A stretch of DNA of 64,000 nt from positions 1-64,000 of the forward strand of contig JAQWOH010000042.1 of assembly GCA_029245955.1 (NCBI GenBank), read 5' to 3'. Below the pieces are notes generated by a model. That model ran no database searches. It was not told the origin of the DNA and saw only the letters and a program-made list of their open reading frames with translations. Shown here piece by piece: positions 38,862-47,660 of the stretch (position 1 is the stretch's first letter; each line of letters opens with the position of its first letter). The translations under genes and the position numbers were made by a program. This DNA is from Fuerstiella sp. (GTDB lineage: Bacteria; Planctomycetota; Planctomycetia; Planctomycetales; Planctomycetaceae).

Positions 38862-40219
38862 ATGGCTCAAAATAATCGAATTCGGATCATCACCCTCACG
38901 ATAGGCTTCATCGTGATCGGAAGTGGCCTGATATTCATGCTGCAGTCCGGCATCAGGTTTCAGGTTTCAAAACCCGTGCCGGATAAACCACCGGTCTCCA
39001 TCCGAGCGGATGCTGCGTATGTCACATCCGACGCGTGTCGAAACCACTGTGGCTGAACTTGGGATTTCGTGCGATGCATGCCATGGGCCGGGTGAGCGAC
39101 ATGTGACGTTTCATCAAGCGACAAAAAACGAGGATCCGGCAGTCATCGCGGCAGCCCCCATGGTCGATCCTGAAAAAATAAGCCAAGTCGCCGCTTCTCT
39201 GATTTGCGGTCAGTGTCACAGCAGTTCACAGGCCCGTGATCCAATCGACTGGTTGAAGAACGGGAGCCGATATCGCCCTGGTGAAGATCACACAGAATCA
39301 TTTCGTCACGCAGAAATCGGAAGTGCAGAACCTTTGGATGCCCCTTATCTGAAGGACAGTTTCTGGAACGACGGGACCTGTCGTGCGGGAGGTGATGAGC
39401 TGCTCGATCTTCATGACTCAGCGTGTTATCAACAGGGCAGGATGTCATGTCTGTCGTACCACTCGATGCATGATTCAGATCCGACGGACCAGCTGCGGTG
39501 CTCAAATGACAGCAACGAATCGTGCCTGCAGTGCCACGAACAGTACCGTGATCAGCTCGAACAGCATTCACATCATCCGATCGGCTCCAGCGGCAGTCAG
39601 TGTGCCAATTGCCATACGCGTCACACGTCATTTGCACTGCTGAAGGCCATTCGAAGCCATCGAGTCGACAGTCCGCGAACGACTGATACAACATTGGGAG
39701 CCCGTCCCAACGCCTGCAATCTGTGTCGTCTGGATCAGTCGCTGCAATGGACCGCCACGCACCTGTCGGACTGGTACGGCGTTCCCCGGATTACGATGAG
39801 TGAGACCGATCAGAAAACGTCAGCGTCACTGCTGTGGCTGCTTCGCGGCAATGCAACGGACAATCGCCGCGTGGGGTATGAGCTGGCAACCCGCGCGTGA
39901 AGTCTCCGGTTCTGACTGGCAGGCACCCTTCCGTACAGAAACACTTCTTGATTCGTATTCAGTTGTGTGATTCGTTGGCTGTCGGTCGTTGAAGAAACTC
40001 CTCGGTTTTGATGATTTTGAATATGACTTTCTCGCTGCCGACGCGGAACGTTCCACGTCACGCACACGAGCCATTGATCAGTGGAAGTCGCAGACAGCCA
40101 AAATCAGCAGGGAACAGGCCGCGCGCGTTCTTCTCACGCCTGCTGGACAGCCTGATGTCGAGGCCACGCAACAGATTCTGGATCAGCGGGACGACCGGCC
40201 CGTCGATATTCTCGAATGA
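38862..40219 (+). pseudogene. Multihaem c-type cytochrome pseudogene (deleted, frameshifted, haem motifs lost)
   Basis: Three frames in order reconstruct one membrane-anchored multihaem cytochrome. Frame 1 (38862-39056) has a membrane helix (RIITLTIGFIVIGSGLIFML), then AYVTSDACR, where the homologues continue into a first CxxCH. The next frame resumes directly at ETTVAELGISCDACHGPGER (39010 onward), so roughly the first haem region is deleted. Intact motifs CDACH, CGQCH, CLQCH and CANCH remain, but CLSYH and CNLCR have each lost one haem-binding residue. A further frameshift near 39870 moves to WQPAREVSGSDWQAPF, then a TGA (39968-39970, Arg expected) interrupts YSVV*FVGCRSLKKLLGF. The C-terminal DDFEYDFLA and RDDRPVDILE end match the family as I remember it. 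Confidence 0.8.
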
Positions 40220-40386
40220 CTGTACCGTCGCGGGGTGGCCGCCATTCATCACTGCTCGACGTGCCGGAGCGACGTCGCTCAGCGTCCTGCGTCGGCTGCT
40301 ATGCGTGCGGCGTCGGATTGCAGGCAGAGGGGGACGGCTGGGCGAAGGACGAAGGGGCCCGCCGGTACTTCGAATCCATCAATCGT

Positions 40387-41379
40387 TTAGTCGATCAGTC
40401 GAACCCGGTGAGCAGCAGTCGCTTCCATCAACTGTTCCCGATCTGCAAACGGAAGATAGGCCGCACGCATTACGAAGCCATAAGCCCTGCCGATCTGCGG
40501 CTGGGGAATGAACCATTGGAAATCCCACGCCGGGTTCGTACTACCACCTCCGGTGGGTGACTGAGCCAGCCAGATATTGTCCTGCGGTCGAAACATCTGG
40601 ACGAAAGCCATGCCATGGCTGATGCCGTAGTACCACGATTCCGTGTGTTCAAAATCTGACGTATGATTCACCAGCGTCAGTGGAAAGTCATCGTCCACTA
40701 AGGGCAGCGCGGCGACGTTCTCTGGTCGATGAGTGCTGTCCGTCCCGTGTTTCGGCGTCACGGCCCTGATCCAGTGAGCCGCTTCGTCACCTCCTGCCTT
40801 ACGTCCGTTAAAAAAGATGGCCCGGTCTTCCGGTTCATGGATGTAGCTGGCCCAGAACAAACCGATGTAATCGTATCGATAATCGTTCGCGCGAGGAATA
40901 CACTCAAATGTGTACTCAATCGTACCGTCATCCAGCAGTTGATAACGGCCACAACTTTCCAGCATCCAGTTGCCTGTGGGAGGCTGATAAACTTCGACCG
41001 TGCTGTCGTCGACGATTCGCAACTGCATGGGGAACTTGCGCGGCTCGAATTTTTCGACCAATCCTTGTGTTGTGCCATCGTGAATGTGTTCGAAGTTGAG
41101 TCCGGCGATGGACGGGACGAATAGATTTTCACGATGTTTCGTGTGTGTCAGCGATGCCACCCCGTTGTATCCGGCGCGATGCCCGGGCAATGCTGGAATG
41201 TCGATTGCTGCGTTGTCAACAATAATTGCCCGAACATCGCCGCGCTCCAGGACGACATAGTGCTCGGCAGAAACGCGGTACTTGACCTCGGGATTTGTCA
41301 GGCTGGTTCGTTTGACGACGTCGTCGGCCTGAACTCCGGCCACAAGAACAGTGAATAGTGCGACGGTCGGCGTCTTCAT
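40387..41379 (-). CDS. Exported hypothetical protein, conserved planctomycete type
   Basis: ATG 41379 has AGGAAAG about 8 bp upstream and starts a signal peptide ([18 protein letters not shown]); the longer frame is not needed. The protein of about 330 residues is beta-rich throughout, with many aromatic residues: [79 protein letters not shown] and [20 protein letters not shown]. This pattern suggests a galactose-mutarotase-like or propeller beta-sandwich fold. I do not recognise a named family, and no catalytic motif is evident. It is divergent from the FAD oxidoreductase gene, 185 bp away. Confidence 0.75.
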   Translation of the reverse strand: MKTPTVALFTVLVAGVQADDVVKRTSLTNPEVKYRVSAEHYVVLERGDVRAIIVDNAAIDIPALPGHRAGYNGVASLTHTKHRENLFVPSIAGLNFEHIHDGTTQGLVEKFEPRKFPMQLRIVDDSTVEVYQPPTGNWMLESCGRYQLLDDGTIEYTFECIPRANDYRYDYIGLFWASYIHEPEDRAIFFNGRKAGGDEAAHWIRAVTPKHGTDSTHRPENVAALPLVDDDFPLTLVNHTSDFEHTESWYYGISHGMAFVQMFRPQDNIWLAQSPTGGGSTNPAWDFQWFIPQPQIGRAYGFVMRAAYLPFADREQLMEATAAHRVRLID

Positions 41380-41564
41380 CAGTAGGCTTTCCTGCAATTC
41401 GGGGCAAGTGACGGTCCGGACTGGAAAATTGCAGCGTAGCACTCATCAGCAGGACTTTCGAGCGGTGTGTGAGAATACAGCAAACAGCATTTGCTGAAGC
41501 GTCAGGACCGCATCACAATGCGGCTCGGTACAGGAGTTCATGTTTTCGCTTCATGGGGTGTGTA

Positions 41565-43820
41565 ATGCGTTTGTTTGGTCTGGTACTGGTACTGGCGTTG
41601 GCTTCCGATGGACATGCTCAGGACGTGCTCGTCGAATCAGAAAGTTTCATATCTCACGGCGGCTGGAAGCTGGACACTCAGTTCATCACCGAAATGGGAT
41701 CGCCTTACCTGCTGGCTCACGGACTGGGGCAACCTCTGGACGATGCAACGACCACCGTCGTATTCCCGGAAACAGGCACGTATCGGGTCTTCGTGCGAAC
41801 CAAAGACTGGGTGGCACGCTGGAACGCGAAAGGACAGCCGGGCCGGTTTCAATTGCTGGTTAACGAAAAACCACTGAAGGAAACGTTCGGCACAAAGGGC
41901 GCCAAATGGTTCTGGCACGACGGCGGACAGGTCAGGATTTCCTCAAAATCGGTAAAACTTGCCCTGCACGATCTGACTGGTTTCGATGGTCGCTGCGACG
42001 CAGTTTTCTTCACAAAGTCAGGCGACACACCGCCGGACGATTCTGAAATACTCTCGAAATGGCGACGAGATCAACTGGGTCTCGACGACAAGCCAACGCA
42101 AAAGGGACCGTACGATCTGGTGGTTGTCGGTGGCGGCTACGCCGGTATGGGTGCTGCACTTTCCGGAGCTCGCATGGGCTGTCGCGTGGCGTTGATTCAG
42201 AACCGACCGGTGCTTGGCGGAAACGGCAGCAGTGAAGTTCGTGTCTGGGCGAAGGGGAATATTCGGCGCGGGAAGTTTCCGCGTATCGGTGAAATTATCG
42301 AAGAATTTTGTGATCACGCGGCCAAGTCACCAGGCAACAAAGAAGAGTTCGGCGATGAATTGAAAGAGCAGATCGTTCGTGCCGAAGGCAATATCGATCT
42401 GTTCCTGAATCATCATGCGTATGCCGCGCAAAGAAAAGGCAGTCGTCTGAAGACGGTAACAGCGTTCGACACCAGAACCGGCCAACATCTGGAATTCACA
42501 GGCACTCTGTTCAGTGACTGTACGGGCCACGGGACGATCGGAGAGCTGGTTAACGCGGATCTGGAAATGGAAGACAAGGGCCGCATGGGCATGAGCAACA
42601 TGTGGGCGTGGGCAGAGCTTGATCAGGAAACAACATACCCCGATACATCATGGGCGCTGGATCTGGAAATGAAGGACTTCCCCTACCCCCGAGATCATCA
42701 TGGTCAGTGGTTCTGGGAAAGTGGGTTCGATAAGGACCCGTTGAGTGATGCCGAAGGCATTCGTGACCACAACCTGCGAGCCGTCTATGGAGCGTTCAAC
42801 GCGATGAAGAATCGCGACGGTGCAGACAAACACAGGAATGCCATCCTGACGTGGGTGGCGTACATCGGCGGGCCTCGTGAATCGCGGCGGCTGATGGGAG
42901 ACGTTGTGCTGAATCAGGAAGACATCGTTTCCAAACGACAGTTTCCTGATGGCTGCGTGCCCAGCACATGGTCAATCGACCTGCACTACCCCAAGAAACA
43001 GTACGCCGAAAAGTTTCCCGATAATCCGTTCATTTCAATTGCCGTGCATGGCAAGGGAGTTGACCGCAGCTACGGTTACCCTGTGCCGTATCGGTGTTTC
43101 TACAGTCGGAATATCGAAAACCTGTTTATGGCAGGCCGCAACATCAGCGTGACTCACCAGGCACTGGGAACAACGCGAGTGATGAAGACCTGCGGTATGA
43201 TGGGAGAAGTTGTTGGCCGTGCTGCCAGCATCTGCATACTGCACGAATGTAACCCGCGTCACGTTTACGATCGTTATCTGGAAGAACTGATCGATCTGTT
43301 GCATCTGCCCGGCAAGGCTCGGCGTAAGACAGTTTACGACACGATCGACATCCCGGACGATGCCATGACACTGGCCGGCGCGAAGGGCCCGATGTCCGGT
43401 CTGGATCCAGGAAAAATGGAAGGACTGGTCATCGACGACACGGCGGCGGAAATGAAGGGTGAGTGGGGGTCCGGTGCCGGACTGAAAGGATATGTGGGCT
43501 ACGGTTATCTGTATTCCGGCAGGAAGGACGCTTCGATTAAGTTTCGTTTCAATGCGCCGGCCAATGGAAAACACGAAATTCGCGTGGCGTACGCAAATCA
43601 TGAAAACCGAGGGACAACAGTTCCCGTATCGGTGTCTGTTTCAGGCATACAAAAGACTCAGCAGGTCAACATGCAGCAGCCGGCACCTTTGAAGAACGGC
43701 TTCATTTCACTGGGAATCTTTGACCTGAAGTTGGGGGAAGAAGGATATGTGGAAATCAGTGCGAACGGAGCTGGCGGAAATGCTCATGCAGACGCGATTC
43801 AGGTTATTGCGGTGAAGTAA
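41565..43820 (+). CDS. Exported FAD-dependent oxidoreductase with C-terminal sugar-binding-like domain
   Basis: ATG 41565 gives the signal peptide (MRLFGLVLVLALASDGHAQ). Residues of about 20-160 are a beta-domain (SESFISHGGWKLDTQFITEM). FAD-binding begins at about 187 with VVVGGGYAGMGAALSGARMG (G189, G190, G191, then AGMG) and the motif PVLGGNGSSEVRVW. The FAD_oxidored-type core continues through LFSDCTGHGTIGELV, VAYIGGPRESRRLMGDVVL and NLFMAGRNISVTHQALGTTR. The C-terminal 140 residues are a beta-sandwich (IKFRFNAPANGKHEIRVAYA), similar to golvesin/carbohydrate-binding modules. It is likely an extracytoplasmic sugar oxidase or dehydrogenase. The family is abundant in planctomycetes; the substrate is unknown. 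Confidence 0.93.
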   Translation: MRLFGLVLVLALASDGHAQDVLVESESFISHGGWKLDTQFITEMGSPYLLAHGLGQPLDDATTTVVFPETGTYRVFVRTKDWVARWNAKGQPGRFQLLVNEKPLKETFGTKGAKWFWHDGGQVRISSKSVKLALHDLTGFDGRCDAVFFTKSGDTPPDDSEILSKWRRDQLGLDDKPTQKGPYDLVVVGGGYAGMGAALSGARMGCRVALIQNRPVLGGNGSSEVRVWAKGNIRRGKFPRIGEIIEEFCDHAAKSPGNKEEFGDELKEQIVRAEGNIDLFLNHHAYAAQRKGSRLKTVTAFDTRTGQHLEFTGTLFSDCTGHGTIGELVNADLEMEDKGRMGMSNMWAWAELDQETTYPDTSWALDLEMKDFPYPRDHHGQWFWESGFDKDPLSDAEGIRDHNLRAVYGAFNAMKNRDGADKHRNAILTWVAYIGGPRESRRLMGDVVLNQEDIVSKRQFPDGCVPSTWSIDLHYPKKQYAEKFPDNPFISIAVHGKGVDRSYGYPVPYRCFYSRNIENLFMAGRNISVTHQALGTTRVMKTCGMMGEVVGRAASICILHECNPRHVYDRYLEELIDLLHLPGKARRKTVYDTIDIPDDAMTLAGAKGPMSGLDPGKMEGLVIDDTAAEMKGEWGSGAGLKGYVGYGYLYSGRKDASIKFRFNAPANGKHEIRVAYANHENRGTTVPVSVSVSGIQKTQQVNMQQPAPLKNGFISLGIFDLKLGEEGYVEISANGAGGNAHADAIQVIAVK

Positions 43821-44688
43821 TTCGCAATCAATCAGGAAACAGGACGGGGCTTTCGGGAACACCGATGTGACGCATGAAGAAAAGAACGGCAGCGTCTTCG
43901 TTCGCAGGCTGCGGGAGCTTACAGGATTGACTCCATTCAATTATCGCGACCCGCAGGAAATCCGAGGTCTGAAACAGGAGCAATTTGCCTGTCGGGTGCC
44001 GAAGAAGAGTTACGTGTTGTTTGAGATCATCCGCGAATGCACAGCGAAATCTGCTGCTGAGATGCCCCGGGAGCAGCAACACAAACGACAGAATCGTCTC
44101 GAAACAGCATTGGCGTGGATGAATAGTGGCAGTGTCCCGGCCATGATACGAATGTCTGAAAACGCGTTACACTGAGTTTCCTGAATCTTCCGCAAGTTAA
44201 ACTCAGACGCGAACCCTTCGGTCCATACGGTGTCCCACAGATCATTCATGCCTGGCAGTCCCCCCCTCCCCCCCAAAAAACGTGGAGCCATTCTGAACTG
44301 CTGACATGGGTGCTGCGAACGCAAGAACGGCCGCAACATCAGGCACCCCCGTGTTGTACATAACCCCAGAGAGATTGTGTGCGACGTATCCTGGCAGCCT
44401 CACTCTTCCATAACCCTCGCCGCCCTGGCAGAGCTGTTGGCACACAGCAGCTCTGTCAACACATTGCAGAAGCTCTCGCCGTGTCAATACGTTAAAGCGG
44501 CCGGATTCTCCGAGGGAGCAATTCCGGCAACACACTGCTCCGGCCGATCGTGACACATCCGTTGTTTGTCACACGACTTCACTTTGGGCAACAATGCGGA
44601 ACCGATATAACAAATGGGAATCTGCGCTGCTCATTATCATTCAAGACGCATTCCGTGCGCACTGCTGCCCATGGCAGCGGTATGAAAA
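43821..44688. other. Long region without a confident gene
   Basis: About 870 bp between the FAD oxidoreductase and rnr. A plus-strand frame 43867-44175 (GTG start, 102 residues, containing LRELTGLTPFNYRDPQEIRG) and overlapping minus-strand frames (43828-44082, 44242-44556) have no ribosome binding site or recognisable domain. The minus frame at 44242-44556 contains LTRRELLQC, reminiscent of DUF1501 leaders, but the rest does not follow. A homopolymer-rich CCCCCC/AAAAAA patch lies at about 44258-44281. It may be a degraded gene; coding status is open. Confidence 0.35.
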
Positions 44689-44695
44689 AAAGGAA
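44689..44695 (+). promoter_or_regulatory. Shine-Dalgarno sequence fixing the TTG start of rnr
   Basis: AAAGGAA sits 5 bp upstream of TTG 44701. No in-frame ATG lies nearby upstream, and the first residues after TTG already match the family, so this site decides the start. Confidence 0.7.
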
Positions 44696-44700
44696 ACACA

Positions 44701-46968
44701 TTGAGCAAGTTAGAAGATCAAATCATCGAGCATCTGTCCGGGCCGAAATACCGGCCGATTGACAGTGGCGCCCTGGCAAAAAAACTTCGAGTCAGCAAGA
44801 AGGGGATGCCAAAGTTTCGCGCCGTCGTAGGGACACTGGAATCGGCGGGAAAGATTCGGCAGGGAAAGAAAGGCCGACTGCAACTGAAGGCTGCCGCCGG
44901 CTTCGTAACGGGTATTGTTAAGAAGATCAACAGTGGAGCCGCTTTCGTCATACCCAATGAACCATCGACCGCCACTAAGAAGATGGACGTCTATGTATCG
45001 TCTCGTGATTTGCGCGACGCACAGACGGGCGACGAAGTCATGGTGCGGTTGATCAGCCGGCGCCGGTCTGGGGGGCAACGCTGCGGCCAGATCGAAAAAA
45101 TTCTGGAACGGGCGAGCAACGTTTTTGTCGGAACGTATCTGGAAGCTCAGGGGCAGGCGTTTGTCCGCGTGGACGGGACCGCTTTGCAGGGCGATATCCA
45201 CGTTGGCGATCCCGGTGCCAAGGGAGCACAGCCGGACGACAAAGTTGTCATTGAAATGCTGCGGTTTCCGACTGCCAATCGAATTGGTGAGGCGGTGCTG
45301 ACGGAAGTGCTGGGACAGCGCGGCGATCCGGGGGTGGACACGATGGCGGTCGTCTACAGTCTGGGCCTGCCGTTCGAATTCAGCGAAGAGGTGCTGGAAG
45401 ACGCGCGACTGCAGGCCGAACACTTTGACGAAACAGACTTCGGTGACCGCACCGATCTGACCAAAGAGACGATTGTCACCATTGACCCGGCCACCGCCCG
45501 CGATTTCGACGACGCCATTTCACTGCGCAAGGATAAACGCGGCCACTGGCAGCTGGGGGTACACATCGCAGACGTAGCCCACTTTGTACCGCCCGGCGGA
45601 CCGCTGGATCGATCCGCCAAGGATCGAGGCACCAGCACCTATCTGCCACGACACGTGATTCCGATGCTGCCGGAAGTGATCAGCAACGGACTGGCAAGTC
45701 TGCAGGAAGGCAACGTTCGATACACCAAGACTGTCTTTATTGAATTCGATGCACAGGGCAATCCGCAGGGCGCTGAGGTTGCCAACACGGTGATCAAGGT
45801 GTCAAAACGGTTCGCCTATGAACAGGTGATGCCGATCATCAGAGCTCCGCAGAGCCAAACAGGAAAAGTGTCTGCGAAAGTGACTAAGTTACTGCTGAAA
45901 ATGTACGAACTGGCCATGATTCTGCGAAAGAAACGTTTTGCTGACGGTGCTTTACAGATGGGCGTTCCGGAAGTCGAAATTGACTTTGATGATGACGGTA
46001 ACGTAACAGGTGCGCACGAACGTCATCATGACGAAAGCCATGAGATCATCGAAGAATTCATGCTGGCCGCCAATATTGCGGTCGCTCAGATTCTGACTGC
46101 TCGGGACATTCCGTATCTGCGGCGTGTTCACGGAACCCCTGATGAGCTGCGTTTGAAGAACTTTCAGGAGTTTTGTCGCGGCCTCGGTTATGAACTGGAA
46201 AAATTTCAGAGCAAAAAAGAGATTCAAAAACTAATCAACAGCGTCGCCGGAGAACCCGCTGAACGAGCCATCAACTTCGCGTTGCTGCGAGCCATGAAAC
46301 AGGCGGAATACAGTCCCGAAGAATTCGGCCACTACGCTCTCAGCGAAGAAGACTACTGCCACTTCACCAGTCCGATTCGTCGATATCCGGACCTGACGAT
46401 TCATCGCGTCGTGGGAGAACTCGCAGCGGGTCGAAAGCCGAAGATCGACAGTATGGGTGAGCTGTTACAGCTTGGCAAACACTGTTCGACGACAGAACGT
46501 CGGGCGGAAAAAGCGGAACGGGAACTCAAACGCATCAGGTTGCTGCGATATCTGGAAGACAAAGTCGGTACAGAAATGGAAGCGATGATCACCGGCGTCG
46601 AGAGTTTCGGAATCTTCTGCCAGGGAACAAAAATCCCAGCAGAAGGTCTGGTTCACATCAGTTCACTAAGTGACGATTTCTACACTTACGACCAGACGTC
46701 GCGGTCGCTGACCGGGGATCGGTCCAGGGCGGAATACCGCCTGGGGGACCCCATCACTGTTCTGGTCGCGAACGTTGATGTGGATCGACGCCAACTGGAC
46801 CTCAGAGTTGTCAAATCTGCCGCGAAGCCGCGAAAGGGCCGTTCAACTGCGTCTGGAAAATCAAAGGGCCCGGGGAAACAGTCACGAAAAGGTGCGAGTC
46901 CAAAGGCTCGAAATCCAAAAAAGAAAGGGAAAAACGGCAGAAAGGGCGGCAGAAAGGGTCGTTCATGA
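44701..46968 (+). CDS. rnr: Ribonuclease R
   Basis: The 755-residue protein is a 3'-5' exoribonuclease of the RNase II/R family. Start is TTG 44701 (see the ribosome binding site entry). Domains in order: winged-helix (LEDQIIEHLSGPKYRPIDSG), two cold-shock domains (to about 235), then RNB from about 255. The catalytic acids lie in D262-PATAR-D268-F-D270-D271, and a later segment reads EEDYCHFTSPIRRYPDLTIH. A C-terminal S1 domain (EAMITGVESFGIFCQGTKIP) follows. The last 45 residues are a very Lys/Arg-rich tail (KGKNGRKGGRKGRS). The basic tail is typical of RNase R rather than RNase II and helps bind structured RNA. E. coli RNase R is a little longer, so this is a normal length. Confidence 0.96.
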   Translation: MSKLEDQIIEHLSGPKYRPIDSGALAKKLRVSKKGMPKFRAVVGTLESAGKIRQGKKGRLQLKAAAGFVTGIVKKINSGAAFVIPNEPSTATKKMDVYVSSRDLRDAQTGDEVMVRLISRRRSGGQRCGQIEKILERASNVFVGTYLEAQGQAFVRVDGTALQGDIHVGDPGAKGAQPDDKVVIEMLRFPTANRIGEAVLTEVLGQRGDPGVDTMAVVYSLGLPFEFSEEVLEDARLQAEHFDETDFGDRTDLTKETIVTIDPATARDFDDAISLRKDKRGHWQLGVHIADVAHFVPPGGPLDRSAKDRGTSTYLPRHVIPMLPEVISNGLASLQEGNVRYTKTVFIEFDAQGNPQGAEVANTVIKVSKRFAYEQVMPIIRAPQSQTGKVSAKVTKLLLKMYELAMILRKKRFADGALQMGVPEVEIDFDDDGNVTGAHERHHDESHEIIEEFMLAANIAVAQILTARDIPYLRRVHGTPDELRLKNFQEFCRGLGYELEKFQSKKEIQKLINSVAGEPAERAINFALLRAMKQAEYSPEEFGHYALSEEDYCHFTSPIRRYPDLTIHRVVGELAAGRKPKIDSMGELLQLGKHCSTTERRAEKAERELKRIRLLRYLEDKVGTEMEAMITGVESFGIFCQGTKIPAEGLVHISSLSDDFYTYDQTSRSLTGDRSRAEYRLGDPITVLVANVDVDRRQLDLRVVKSAAKPRKGRSTASGKSKGPGKQSRKGASPKARNPKKKGKNGRKGGRKGRS

Positions 46969-47235
46969 GCCTCAATCTTCTCAAAAGATGCCGACTATAA
47001 CACGTCGATTCTCTCAGCGTTCAGAATTCCGGGATACTTTCAACACAGCTGCAAAGCGAGTTTGCTGGATCTCAAAAGCGTTGGTATCCTTCCCGGTTCG
47101 CTGTTTCGGAGTGTTTTCACCACACACAGCTCATGCGGGCACCTGCAGAGACGACCAGCGAGAGCAGATTTGGTCTGCTCTGAGCATCCACTCAGATTTG
47201 TTGCGGTCATACCGCACTGCGGAGCAATTATAAGA

Positions 47236-47322
47236 ATGGGAACGAAGAGAACAGGTAAAGGACGTCGAAAAATTGGCCGCAAGAAGCGCCGTATGCGAGC
47301 CAAGATTCGCCACCGCAAATAG
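47236..47322 (+). CDS. 28-residue very basic protein, possibly AURKAIP1/COX24-type small ribosomal protein
   Basis: ATG 47236 with GGAG about 11 bp upstream opens a 28-residue protein, 17 of whose residues are Lys or Arg (MGTKRTGKGRRKIGRKKRRM and so on). A terminator-like hairpin follows at 47359. Composition and length resemble small basic ribosome-associated proteins (bS22/AURKAIP1-COX24 type), which are often missed by annotation. I do not have a sure match; a chance basic ORF is possible, but the ribosome binding site plus terminator argue for a gene. It lies between rnr and the coiled-coil cytochrome gene. Confidence 0.5.
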   Translation: MGTKRTGKGRRKIGRKKRRMRAKIRHRK

Positions 47323-47660
47323 GCGATCACGCCTGGTTTTCATCCTGAATACACTGCGAAGCCCGGTTCGAGTACAATCGTATCGGGCTTTCTGCATGCG
47401 CGGATTTTGGCGATGAGCAGGATTAACCAGTGCCTGGAGAGCTGCGCAAAGTCTATCATGGTTGACACTAACGTTTCCGTAGAGCTTGACAGCTGGCCGT
47501 CCGATCTGAATCCTAGAGCGCATTGAGAATACTATCCGCACGTCACCGGAGTCGCAGGACATCGGAATTCGATGGCTGGCTGCATGCAACGCCGCCCGCG
47601 GTCGAAAAAAAATGTGACGGTTACGTTCAGCAACATCCCACCAAATTGCGGAGATCCCAG
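47323..47660. other. Intergenic region holding a hairpin near its start
   Basis: Apart from the possible terminator at 47359-47390, these 338 bp show no convincing gene. In-frame upstream extensions of the next gene run through it, but the signal peptide and GGAG place the start at 47661. Confidence 0.5.
47359..47390 (+). terminator. Possible rho-independent terminator of the 28-residue gene
   Basis: AAGCCCG (47359-47365) pairs perfectly with CGGGCTT (47384-47390) across an 18-nt loop that itself holds a CGA/TCG mini-stem. The downstream T-run is short (TTTCTG), so the signal is moderate. It is 36 bp after the stop codon at 47322. Confidence 0.55.

Noticed and set aside
40220-40386. Possible C-terminal extension of the multihaem cytochrome pseudogene
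   Set aside because: The RDDRPVDILE end matches the family's usual C-terminus, so the TGA after it is taken as the natural stop.
44242-44556. Minus-strand frame containing LTRRELLQC as a possible DUF1501 gene or remnant
   Set aside because: Only the leader-like residues resemble DUF1501; the following sequence lacks the GGPSxxDTFD core and there is no ribosome binding site.
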